64,000 nt of DNA from Breviolum minutum Mf 1.05b.01. Taxonomy: Eukaryota; Sar; Dinophyceae; Suessiales; Symbiodiniaceae. Below are positions 55,341 through 63,746 of the stretch, one piece after another. How positions within the stretch are numbered: position 1 is the first letter of the stretch; every line of letters starts with the position of its first letter. The notes under the pieces were generated by a model. The model made no database searches. It was given only the letters and a program-made list of their open reading frames with translations, and had not been told where the DNA came from. The DNA is taken from contig DF239846.1 in assembly GCA_000507305.1 (NCBI GenBank), positions 62,001-126,000 on the forward strand, written 5' to 3'. A program made the translations under genes and the position numbers.

Positions 55341-56494
55341 ACGCAAGTCCTCGGCCAAAGCCTCAGGCGAAAGCCTCATGAAATCCAGGTCCAGGTTTGG
55401 GTTGCTCCTTTGCTGGAATGGCCCGCTGCCATCTGCAATGATTGATGGGTCACATTGCCTTGCCCTTGCCAGTCGCACCATCAATGCCGTGTCTCTCTCC
55501 GAGGGCGAGAAGGTCAAGAAGATGGGCGTCCCATAGCAAACCCGATTGGCATGGGTCTGGTGCCTCATAGTCTTGCGAACTTCATGTGTTCCGGAAATGT
55601 TGCGGGCCCGTGCCTCTGCGTCTCCAAGTAGCTTCTAGGCAGGCTCGGGGAGGCCTGGAACATGTCTGAGTTTTGTGAGGTCGCCGTTCACGTTCTTCAT
55701 CTCCCCAGTGATGTCCTTGTATTGCCCATGTCGAAGGCTCTGCATGATCTGCTTGGCACCTGCTGCGATTTTTTTGTTGATCTCCTCCTGGCTTTTGCCC
55801 TCTCTTGCTGGAGTGGAGTAGATGTAGCTGTTGGGCTGCAGGTTCACCATAGTGCGGAACAGGTAGTTCCAAAGAGTGAAGCCAAACGTCCAGTCTCGTT
55901 GAAATTGGCTCTCTGCCCGGCGGGCCATCGCAGCTGCCCAGGTTTGGACTTGAACTTCTGGAGCGTTTGGGTTTCCAGCACGTCGCCGAGGCACATCCTC
56001 TTCGCTTGGTTTGCAGGTGTTGGTCACATCCGGGCAGGCCGTGCCATATTTGAAGCAAAACGGGAAGGCCACGGCAAAGTACCAAGGCTGGAACTGGTCC
56101 ACAAACTCATTGCCTGTGCGAACCTCTAGAGACAAAGCCGCCTCTTTCTCGAAGTCCGTGGTGAGCTTGGCCTCCAGGTCTTGAAGGGCCGTCAAAGCTT
56201 TGTGGTTCGCGTCCTCCATGCTGTAACCTTCTGCAACGATGGCGCGGGGGCGCTGTGCTGCGAAAACCTTGCCAGCCGTGCTCGGGTCTGCCATCCCATC
56301 ACAAGGAGTAGCAGCTTTCTGTGGCTGAAGGTTGTCATGTGAGCTATCCACTTCCTTGATCACTTTCAAAACTTCAGGAGGCACGCCATCCACTGGCAGG
56401 CTTGCTGCCCGCCGTCTTACATCTTCCTCGTCCAATGAAGCGTAGGACTCATGCCCAAGGCGATGCATATCCAAAATGAGGTTCACCACCACCT
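55341..56494 (-). CDS. Helitron exon: N-terminal Rep domain, in-frame TAG
   Basis: Begins after CTTGCAG with Val-Val-Val-Asn-Leu-Ile-Leu-Asp-Met-His-Arg. Contains Trp-Tyr-Phe-Ala-Val-Ala-Phe-Pro-Phe-Cys-Phe-Lys-Tyr-Gly, the pattern of the Helitron_like_N domain, and later Gly-Thr-Pro-Ile-Phe-Leu-Thr-Phe-Ser-Pro-Ser-Glu-Arg-Asp. A TAG at 55635-55637 lies in the same frame as both halves, most simply a CAG-to-TAG change. The upstream half is 294 codons if read from TTG/ATG-less 56519. Confidence 0.75.
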
Positions 56495-56643
56495 GCAAGA
56501 AGGGGGCAGGAAGTAGCATCCGGTAAATTATATTTATTCAAGGTTTGACAATTTGCTTCAAACAAAGATCATGCACACATCATCCTAGAATCTCGTTGGG
56601 TAATGATAATGGCGTCTTGCAACATTGGTCTTTAACGAAACAC
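56495..56643. other. Probable intron between Helitron exons
   Basis: AT-rich, ending at CTTGCAG on the minus strand. The donor is not resolved; it should lie shortly before the TAG at 56644. Confidence 0.4.
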
Positions 56644-57282
56644 TTAACTAAATAGTTGCCGATAGCAATTTGCCCTTTTGTCGCTTTTTGGGGCTTTCCT
56701 AAATAGCCTGGCCCATGCATGAAGCGCCCCCCGCACCTCTCTTCGAACCACTGCCTGATGAATCAAAGTCTTCACATGTTCTTCAGTGGTTGCTCCCTCC
56801 TTGTTGGTCTTCAACAACACGCGAGCCACTCGGCCAAGCTCTTCTCCCATGCGTGGCAGCTTCAGTGGCATGTCCTGGTTGGCTTCCTCAGCGTGGCCTT
56901 GCAAGGCTGCAAACAAATCCTCCAAGGGTAGTGGGAATGTCAGTGCATTGCCGCGAGCTCCAAAGCGATGTCGGGCCATGTGCGCCACCGAGTTGAGTGG
57001 GGCGGCAATTTTCGACTCTTGCTCTTCCATGGCATAGCGGGCTTCCATCGTCATGCATGTCAACATGGTGATGCAAGGGCTTGCGCAAATTGCTTCCATG
57101 ACGGTGACCTGCTGCTCTGCTAGTCGATGAGGGGCATAGCCTGTCCACATATCATTGGCCAAGCTCAATGGTGGCAGCTTGCCAGCGGAGAGCTCCAAGT
57201 AGCACTCCCGGCAGATAGGTACTTCACAATCCTCGCATAAGGTCTTCGCATTCTTGTGGTGTGAATGTGCGCACCGGTGGTC
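56644..57282 (-). CDS. Helitron exon: zinc motif and DUF6570-like domain
   Basis: Begins after CCCCTGCAG. First a metal-binding cluster: His-Arg-Cys-Ala-His-Ser-His-His ... Cys-Glu-Asp-Cys-Glu-Val-Pro-Ile-Cys-Arg-Glu-Cys-Tyr. Next Pro-Pro-Leu-Ser-Leu-Ala-Asn-Asp-Met-Trp-Thr-Gly-Tyr-Ala-Pro and Leu-Ala-Glu-Gln-Gln-Val-Thr-Val-Met-Glu, which fit the DUF6570 domain found just before the Rep part in many Helitrons. Frame open to TAG 56644. Coding probably ends a little earlier at a donor. Confidence 0.65.
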   Translation of the reverse strand, partial: DHRCAHSHHKNAKTLCEDCEVPICRECYLELSAGKLPPLSLANDMWTGYAPHRLAEQQVTVMEAICASPCITMLTCMTMEARYAMEEQESKIAAPLNSVAHMARHRFGARGNALTFPLPLEDLFAALQGHAEEANQDMPLKLPRMGEELGRVARVLLKTNKEGATTEEHVKTLIHQAVVRREVRGALHAWARLFRKAPKSDKRANCYRQLFS

Positions 57283-57320
57283 CTGCAGGGGAAGATTGAA
57301 AGCTTTTGGAATTTGTGTGG

Positions 57321-58094
57321 CTACAGCTTTCTTCCTTTCATTTCATGTTTCAACAACTCTATGAACAGTATGCAGAATTTCAAGGTTATAATGTTTGACA
57401 AATAGATTGCGAAGTCAGCATGCCCTCCGAAACCAAGCTCCTCGGGACAGCAAAGTAGAGGTCCCTGCTCGGCCAAGCCATGCAAGGACAATGTCCAGTC
57501 TGCAAAGTCTTCGCTATCTGTCATCCTCCGGCCTGCCGAAGATACTTTGTCATAGCGTTCCAGAAAAGTGTTCAGGCTCAGGAAGTTTGCAACCTTTTCT
57601 GCAGGCTGGTTCAAGAAGTACAGCCTTCCTTCTTCGTTGGTCTGTAGCGGCTGGCGCCAGGCGATGTCAGTCTTGTCTTCCTTGGCCAGCTCGGACACAA
57701 AGGTAAAGCGGCGAGCACAGCAAAAGCAGATGAGAGCCTCCACCTTCTCACCAGCAAAGGATTCGGAAAATGCTTTCAAAGCACCCCGGTCGATGGAGCA
57801 ACCAGCCACTGGGGCTTGGCTGCGGCACTTGTGGGAAATAGCCGCTTTGTAGATGCTCAAGCACGCGTCAGGCGCGTCTCCACGCAACATGATTGCGGCA
57901 ATGGGCTGCAAGTCTTCTGCATGCGTGTCCAGGAGGTGCACGGCTAGGGCGTCTTCGTCGCCATGCTCATCGTGCCAGTCGCAATTCTTGAAACTGCAGA
58001 AGACTGCAGGCCAGAGTTCTCCGTTCTGCACCGTTTGCAACGCCTCGTCAGAAGGCAAGGTAGGGTGCTCGCGCAACTTGGCCTCCGCTAGCTC
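57321..58094 (-). CDS. Helitron exon: Cys/His-rich segment
   Basis: Starts after GCGCAG, reading Glu-Leu-Ala-Glu-Ala-Lys-Leu-Arg-Glu-His-Pro. Cys-Ser-Phe-Lys-Asn-Cys-Asp-Trp-His and a later His-Leu-Leu-Asp-Thr-His form a C2H2-like finger. A second cluster is Ile-Cys-Phe-Cys-Cys-Ala-Arg-Arg. The 3' end past about 57410 becomes AT-rich, so the real donor is probably there. Such fingers occur in the N-terminal half of Helitron Rep proteins. Confidence 0.6.
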   Translation of the reverse strand, partial: ELAEAKLREHPTLPSDEALQTVQNGELWPAVFCSFKNCDWHDEHGDEDALAVHLLDTHAEDLQPIAAIMLRGDAPDACLSIYKAAISHKCRSQAPVAGCSIDRGALKAFSESFAGEKVEALICFCCARRFTFVSELAKEDKTDIAWRQPLQTNEEGRLYFLNQPAEKVANFLSLNTFLERYDKVSSAGRRMTDSEDFADWTLSLHGLAEQGPLLCCPEELGFGGHADFAIYLSNIITLKFCILFIELLKHEMKGRKL

Positions 58095-58143
58095 CTGCGC
58101 AAGGCTTCAAAAAAATCACTCCTATGTTTTGAGCTGACTATTA

Positions 58144-59092
58144 TTATGTATATATATATATATATGTCCTGATGTAAGTCGGTTGCAATAAGCAGTCGTT
58201 TTCCTTTCTCAATAGTTTGCGACAACTGGAAATTTCTTTCAAGATACAACGTACACAGAAGTGATGGTATGTCAGTTCAATGTCCTTGATGAGGTCTTCC
58301 TGCTTCCTGTGTGGATGCTGCGATGCAGGGGCCACCCGCACCTTGCACATTTCCGTCAAGATATCATCTCGGAGTTCAGCTGGGGGCGTGGTCTTCTGCG
58401 TGTATCGGCAATGCTTACAAGGCGGTGCGGCTTCCTGCTCTCCCTGAAAGGCTGCCTTCAAGTTGAGCCGCCTCTTGTTGCCAGAAGACTTCTTTGGCCT
58501 GGCCTCTGTGAATCTGCACCGCTTTGGCTTGGGTTCTTCGACATCTGCCAAACTGGCTTGCAAGGTTGGAAATTCGTCTTCAATCTCCTTCAAGTAGAGC
58601 GGCGGTGGTGGTTGCGGCCATGCTGCCTCCATCCCATTTGCATCGGCCACTTGGATCAGGGCGTCATAATGATCCACATTGTTGTAAAGGATATGTCGGA
58701 TTGGCGCAGTCAGGCTATTTGCCACGGAGCCGTGACTGGCCTCTTGCACTGTCACCGACCCATCGGCCTGTCGGGTATGCAGAACGACCTGGTCGCCGTC
58801 ATCTGACTGAAGGCGATGATAGCAGTGTGGCCACCCCACTTGTAGCTGCGAAGCTTTTCTGCTTCATTGAGCCACTCCCCTTCGAAGCCCGCTTGGTTCA
58901 CGGCCTCCTCTTCCAAAAAGTCCGCCACGTCAATGCGCAGGGCACCACCATCGCTTCCATCAAAGAAGGCCAGCGCGTGGAAGAGACAATCCCCATCGCC
59001 AACCACTTTCACCACGCCCATTGCCACAGCAACTGGTGCCTGCAGCCAGGAGGTGTCAGCGTGGCCCGAGACCAAAAAATGCTCATCATCAT
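58144..59092 (-). CDS. Helitron exon: OTU protease-like domain, frameshifted
   Basis: It begins after CATTGCAG. Gly-Asp-Gly-Asp-Cys-Leu-Phe-His-Ala-Leu gives the OTU Asp and Cys; Val-Asp-His-Tyr-Asp-Ala-Leu gives the His. The frame changes near 58800-58806: Trp-Gly-Gly-His-Thr-Ala-Ile-Ile-Ala-Phe-Ser belongs to the first frame and Gly-Asp-Gln-Val-Val-Leu-His-Thr to the second, and they are adjacent in OTU proteins. After the OTU domain come a Pro-rich linker, Lys-Lys-Ser-Ser-Gly-Asn-Lys-Arg-Arg (nuclear-signal-like) and Cys-Lys-His-Cys ... Cys-Val-Arg-Cys pairs. OTU enzymes cleave ubiquitin chains; in Helitrons the role is unknown. Confidence 0.7.
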
Positions 59093-59225
59093 CTGCAATG
59101 GGTATATAATCCTTTTAACTTGGAAAGTATCCTCTAGGATCGCATCGACTGATAAGTCTGAGCACAAATGTTTCGATTTGCACTCATGTTTGACGTAAAT
59201 TGAAACTTGAAAAACATACAGCATA

Positions 59226-59632
59226 TTGCCTTCCGCACCAGCCCCAAACCTCCGGACTTGGAGCAGCGGCGGCCCCGTCACGGCTTTCGCCGGAGACCTA
59301 TGGCCGATGCAGGAGCATGCCTTTAATGAAATATTGAAATATATACACATACAAGAGAAGGAAATCACATGTCGCTGGAAAATGCAAGTTGACTGTCTGC
59401 ATACTCTAACCTTTACAGATACCGTCCTCCTGCAGCTCGTCGACATAGTGCTCAGTGACAGGGAGCGCCTCCTTCGCATTATGCTTAATTCACAACTTGC
59501 ATTAAATATGACACAACAGGAATCCAAAAGGCAAAACCCCAAAAGACAGGAATCCAGTTTCATTTCCAGGCAGGCTGTACGTCCTCGGCTGCCGCGGTGG
59601 AAATCAAAGCAAGTCCTTCCAATGCCATGACT
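59226..59632 (-). CDS. Possible 5' exons of the Helitron gene
   Basis: Three coding-like islands on the minus strand: about 59632-59570 (Met-Ala-Leu-Glu-Gly-Leu-Ala-Leu-Ile-Ser-Thr-Ala-Ala-Ala), 59490-59425 (Lys-Glu-Ala-Leu-Pro-Val-Thr-Glu-His-Tyr-Val-Asp-Glu) and 59300-59226 (Gly-Glu-Ser-Arg-Asp-Gly-Ala-Ala-Ala-Ala-Pro). A long chance frame covers them in another phase. Order and joins are uncertain. Confidence 0.3.
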
Positions 59633-59959
59633 CCTGGCAATTTCGTATCGGACTGGCTTATATATGAGGTGCGTGGTATATACTAAAGCCTTTGACACTG
59701 ATCGGAAATTAGATGGAGCCGTCCTGCAGAAAGACGGGGTTTCAAAATGCAATAAAAGTGCTTGCGAAATCGGCAAATGGCTGCGGAGACAATTGTTGTT
59801 GAAAGCAAGAACCCAACATCTCACAGCATGTGGAAACTTCATGCGCTGGCATTTATGTTCCTTGTGCACCCTTCGGACAATAAGCAGAATCTTTTCAGAG
59901 AAAGATGTCGTCAAGAATTTCACCGGATGGCCGTCTATTGCGGTTCCACAGCGCCGCTG

Positions 59960-60126
59960 CGTCATATTCTCTACAACGCCTGTGGCATCTGGCCCTCTCC
60001 TTATTGATCTGATAGTGGCCAACAATGATGCCCGCTATCGGATTCTGATAGTGGCCAACAATGATGCCCGCTATCAGATCAATAAGGACAGGGCCAGATG
60101 CTACAGCCGTTGTAGAGGATATGACG
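59960..60126. mobile_element. Fold-back element carrying a helicase fragment
   Basis: Inverted repeat arms at 59960-60015 and 60071-60126 pair at 52 of 56 positions. The right half reads on the + strand as Ile-Val-Ala-Asn-Asn-Asp-Ala-Arg-Tyr-Gln-Ile-Asn-Lys-Asp, the same segment as in the Pif1 exon at about 53100-53160 but opposite in strand. A 29-base GATAGTGGCCAACAATGATG word (first bases) occurs twice (60011-60039 and 60047-60075). Confidence 0.8.
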
Positions 60127-60140
60127 TAGTGGTGCAGTCG

Positions 60141-60620
60141 GCCAGGAGCTGTGCCACTATAAAGAAAGATCGTGATTTGGTCGAAAGACGGTGGCCAGGA
60201 GCTGTGCCTCTATAAAGAAGGATCGTGATTTTGCCCAATGACCGTTGCCAGGAACTGTGCCTCTATAAAGAAGCATCGTGATTTTGCCCAATGACCGTTG
60301 CCAGGATCTGTGCCTCTATAAAGAAGGATCGTGATTTTGGTCGAAAGACGGTGGCCAGCAGCTCTGCCTCTATAAAGAAGCATCGTGATTTTCGTCCACA
60401 AGCTGTTTCTTCAGGAAGGATTGCGATCTTGGCCAATGACCGTTGCCAGGAGCTGTGCCTCTATAAAGAAGGATCGTGATTTTCGTCCACAAGCTGTTTC
60501 CAAGAGCTGCGCCTCTATAAAAATGGTTCGTGATTTTATCCAACGACTGTAGCCAAGCAGAGCTGGCCTTCTATAAAAGGCATCGTGATTTCATCCATAA
60601 GAGCCTTGCCATGAGCTGCA
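60141..60620. repeat. Tandem array, ~53-bp unit, about nine copies
   Basis: Units start GCCAGGAGCTGTGCC at 60141, 60194, 60247, 60300, 60354, 60444, 60500 and 60552 (approximate for the last three). The core is CTCTATAAAGAAGGATCGTG. Periods are 53-54 bases in the first five, then irregular. Each unit contains TATAAA. Divergence rises to the right. Confidence 0.88.
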
Positions 60621-60970
60621 TGTTGCCCAAAATAATTCGTTCTGTATGCCCTTGACTTACAAGTTTCTTGCTCATAATGCTTGCATCAGCAATCTGTGGA
60701 AAAATGAAGTTAATATACACTTGTTGGTAGTGGCTTCGTGGCCGAAAAATGTTTGCTAGGCTTGGCTGCTCTGAAAAGGAAAGGGCTTCGCCTTGAGCAC
60801 GCAGTGTATAAACCTTGATTGCGGTGACGTTTATGTTCGAGTTTGTTCCTGCTGCTGCTACGCATGCACCACACGTACTAAATTATTATTCTACCACTTT
60901 CCTTTGCGACTGCTGAAAGTGACAACGACGTCTGTGTGCAAGCTTCTCTTTTTTCCACGCGAGGATGCGC
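60621..60970. other. Spacer, no gene seen
   Basis: A + frame crossing it (60793-61338) is the antisense of the paralogue gene beyond 60971 and has no support. No repeat or hairpin noted. Confidence 0.4.
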
Positions 60971-61577
60971 TCAAGGGTCTGAGTTTAGAACTGTGCCGTG
61001 CGGCACGAGGTGCGGCAGGCCTTCCAACACGATGCAAAGCCTCTGGTTCTCACTGCTCAAAAGATTCTGCTCGTGGGCGATGTCATCCGCGAAGAAAACA
61101 ATCTCCTGCGTCGAGAGATCCTGGTCGCCATCTTCTTTCGGAAAACTTGTCCCTCCCCACTTCATTGCCAGCCAGGGTCCTGAATAGCATGTTGAAAGTC
61201 AACTCCGTCTCAGACAAGCAACAGGTGAGCACCAGCGGCGAAGGAATCTCTCTGACCAGCACTCTGGCTCGAGCCGGGTCCAGCCAACCCACGGCGTCGT
61301 TGCCCACTTGTATGTCAAAAAGCCACATGCTCTCCTGAAAAGGACGTGGGGAGACACATGTAATTGGAAGGGATGCGGCATCATGATCATCGTCAACCCA
61401 CGGGTTGCGCAGGATAGTCGTGAAACTGCTCCCTTGCAGAGAGCGCATGTGCTTTGCCAGGAAGGTCCAGTTGCAGGGATCGGCCACTTCCTCTTCCATC
61501 TCTGCCTCGTTTGTGATGTCTGGAATGAAAGCCCATTCCCAGTCAGGAAATTGCTCAGCGCTGGAGCTGCCCGCCAT
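60971..61577 (-). pseudogene. Unknown protein, paralogue copy 2, frameshifted
   Basis: Related to the gene at 36992-37585. It starts at ATG 61577 (Met-Ala-Gly-Ser-Ser-Ser-Ala-Glu-Gln) and matches through Val-Arg-Glu-Ile-Pro-Ser-Pro-Leu-Val-Leu-Thr-Cys-Cys and Leu-Ala-Gly-Asn-Glu-Val-Gly. The frame is then lost by about one base near 61140-61155 (within a GGGAGGGACAAGTTTTCC stretch). The other frame continues with Pro-Lys-Glu-Asp-Gly-Asp-Gln-Asp-Leu and Phe-Ala-Asp-Asp-Ile-Ala-His-Glu-Gln to a matching C-terminus at 60971. Sequencing error is an alternative to real decay. Confidence 0.65.
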
Positions 61578-61831
61578 GACCAGGAGGTGGCAAAAGAAAT
61601 GCTCTGGATGATTTTCTTCCCACTGCTGAAATGAACACGGCTGCAGATGAGACAATGATTACCAAACACACCAACATCGGCAGCAAAATGTATTCATAAT
61701 AAAAAAATTGCACACGTAGGAAAGTCAGAACATGGTGTGCCAATCATCATGTCACATCTTTTGTGTGGGCAGCGCTGCTTTTACGACCAACCTCTCAGCC
61801 AAATTTTTGCCCCGCACAAAAAGTCTTTCGC

Positions 61832-62709
61832 TCATGCTTCCCGCACGTCTGGATCATATACCAGCAGTTCGGTGAGACGGCGCCGCACTGGAACAATACC
61901 TGCAGTCAAGTCTAGGTTGTGGATGAGCTCGTGCCACAAACGACGAGGGTACCAGAGTTTATGGGTTTGGCCCTGCAAGCTTTTTTGCCAGCCGGCCAAC
62001 AGATCAAGTGGCAACTTCTCTTCGACCAGCACCTTGGTGAAGACTTCCACACACAAATGCAGTTCGATGTCCAAATCGAATAGCACTGCATGCCAAAAGG
62101 GATTGAGCAGCTGCTGGCCCCTGGCTTGTACCTGAAGATTGCGTTGCCATTGCACCAGTTGGCCCCATTGCACATGCGACTCTGGATGCATCACTGCACC
62201 AACGAACTGGTAGATCTCCTCCTGCAAGACTGGTGAAGTTTCTGCACCAGCAATACCGGATGAAGATGCGCAAGCCATACCAGTACCATCACAGTCAAGG
62301 ATTGGCCCACCGGCAAGGCCTCTGAACCTGATCTGAACCTGAATGCCCCTTCGCAACTTCCCACGCCAGATGAGCCCGCTTGCTGCAAGCAGTCAAGGCA
62401 ATTATTTTTCCTGTGCCGGACGTTTCCCACCGGTCCCACAGGCTGAGGCGCCGCCGCCGGGCGACTTGGTGAAGAAGGCCTTTCTTGGCTCATTGCTTGT
62501 GGCGCCGAGCTCTTGGCGCCCTTCCTCTTTTTTCTTTTCCCTTGTTTCTTGGCGCTTTGAGCCACAGCTGGATCGTCGTCATATACTGCAGCAGTCGCCA
62601 CAGCTTCAGCGTCACCGCTATGCCCAGAAGCAAAGTTTGCCCACGGCCCCAAGTCCTCGTCTTCTTCTTCACTCCAATCAGCCCAGCACACTCGCCGCGC
62701 ACCTGCCAT
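61832..62709 (-). pseudogene. Unknown protein broken by an 11-bp duplication
   Basis: ATG 62709 opens a frame with an acidic start (Asp-Trp-Ser-Glu-Glu-Glu-Asp-Glu-Asp), a Lys/Arg cluster (Lys-Lys-Gln-Gly-Lys-Arg-Lys-Lys-Arg-Lys, nuclear-signal-like) and a Pro/Ala linker. At 62323-62344 an 11-base word CAGGTTCAGAT (minus strand) is doubled. The first frame then becomes nonsense, while the frame to 61832 resumes with Gly-Leu-Ala-Gly-Gly-Pro-Ile-Leu-Asp and a long Leu/Trp-rich domain (Trp-Tyr-Pro-Arg-Arg-Leu-Trp-His-Glu-Leu). Removing one copy would restore one reading frame, a strong sign of recent damage. No family is recognised. Confidence 0.6.
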
Positions 62710-63164
62710 GTGCGCTCCAACAATACAGGAGTTGCCAGAAAATTTTGGTCTTGAGCAGTAGTCACACTTGCTTCGGACACACGTAAGGCGTCTAATGCAC
62801 TACGACTGCGGCAACAGCGGCAAGGAAATGACTCGTATATATATATATATATTTTTTTCTTCGGTGCACACGAGCAAGCTGACCTGACTCTATCTCAATA
62901 AGTATAAGATGAAACAAAAAAGATGAAAGGCGAATTTGAAAGCATTCTCAATATAGATATTCCATGTACCTAGTATACAAGGTCGTGTCCCTATAACCCC
63001 ACATGTCTGATTGCTCTGAAAAGCATTAGCCATGGATACAACCGGTACGTTTCCCAATCACATGCTCCCGGACAGCTTCCTAACGGCCAGCTTGTTTTCT
63101 CACTCCCATCAAATGGCAATTGTCAAGCGGCCCTGTAGAGCTGTCACAATGGTTCTCGGCCCCT
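62710..63164. other. Spacer, no gene seen
   Basis: AT dinucleotide run at 62836-62852 and T-run after it. A + frame at 63032-63430 is antisense to the ASCH gene. Nothing supported. Confidence 0.5.
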
Positions 63165-63746
63165 TCAATGCAGTGATGCCGTTGCCTCATCTGCCACTTC
63201 TTCTTCTTCTTCTTCTTCTTGCTCCGGCTTCCGTTTCTTTTGGGCCGTTTTCATGGGCAGGTCGCTCTCCTTTCTTCGGAAGAGATGCCATCCAATTGCG
63301 CTCCGTGGTCGCCAATATGGCACCGGCTCAGCCAGGACATGCACGTCAGCGAGCTGCAGCCCGCACAGTCTTGGCTTGTAGGGAGGATCTTGGTCTGCAG
63401 GCCCAAGGTGCTGGTGTTCAAGCGCCCTGAACTCTTCAATGGTAAGCTCCTCTGCTGCTTCGATGTTGCAACGGCCATAAATCTGGCCGCCTTGGGCCAG
63501 CCAGACCATGCCAGTCTTGTGCTTGCGGCTGCGGATCTCCAGGGTCTTCTGCCCACGCAAAATGTGGCCCAGCCATGGCTGCTTCAAGACCATGATGCTG
63601 TCTCCAATCTCAGGCTCCAATGCAGCGCCAGCGCTTTCTGCCTCTGGCGGTAGTGGCTGTGCATCGGCCTCCAAGGCAGCAGCTGCCTCCACCGGCACAG
63701 CCGACGGCGCCAAGGCAGGGGCTGCAGGCATCTCAGGTGTGGCCAT
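63165..63746 (-). CDS. ASCH/PUA-like domain protein
   Basis: 193 aa from ATG 63746. An Ala/Pro-rich N-terminus (about 50 residues) precedes a compact domain with Met-Val-Leu-Lys-Gln-Pro-Trp-Leu-Gly-His-Ile-Leu-Arg-Gly-Gln-Lys-Thr-Leu-Glu-Ile-Arg-Ser. This is the Lys-Pro-Trp ... Gly-x-Lys-Thr-x-Glu-x-Arg pattern of ASCH domains, a PUA-like RNA/nucleotide-binding beta-barrel. Val-Trp-Leu-Ala-Gln-Gly-Gly-Gln-Ile-Tyr-Gly-Arg-Cys continues it. The C-terminus is basic (Lys-Lys-Arg-Lys-Pro) then a poly-Glu run encoded by a TTC microsatellite. The start could be an exon junction at CGTTGCAG, just upstream. Confidence 0.65.
   Translation of the reverse strand: MATPEMPAAPALAPSAVPVEAAAALEADAQPLPPEAESAGAALEPEIGDSIMVLKQPWLGHILRGQKTLEIRSRKHKTGMVWLAQGGQIYGRCNIEAAEELTIEEFRALEHQHLGPADQDPPYKPRLCGLQLADVHVLAEPVPYWRPRSAIGWHLFRRKESDLPMKTAQKKRKPEQEEEEEEEVADEATASLH

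Larger units (their letters stand above)
51543..59092 (-). mobile_element. Decayed Helitron-type element (Rep, Pif1, OTU)
   Basis: A minus-strand multi-exon gene carries the full Helitron set: Rep with HUH and paired-Tyr motifs, Pif1 helicase motifs Walker B to VI, an OTU cysteine-protease-like domain upstream and a zinc-ribbon tail. OTU-bearing Helitrons are known in animals and protists. Two in-frame TAG codons, two frameshifts and a 17-N gap mean this copy cannot make one full protein as it stands. Element ends were not found. The exon at 59092 may be preceded by further small exons (about 59620-59226). Confidence 0.8.

Noticed and set aside
59009-60025. 338-aa minus-strand frame
   Set aside because: It overlaps the OTU exon in another phase, has Cys/Ser/Arg-rich odd composition and covers the fold-back arm. 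A few better short islands lie within it in other frames.
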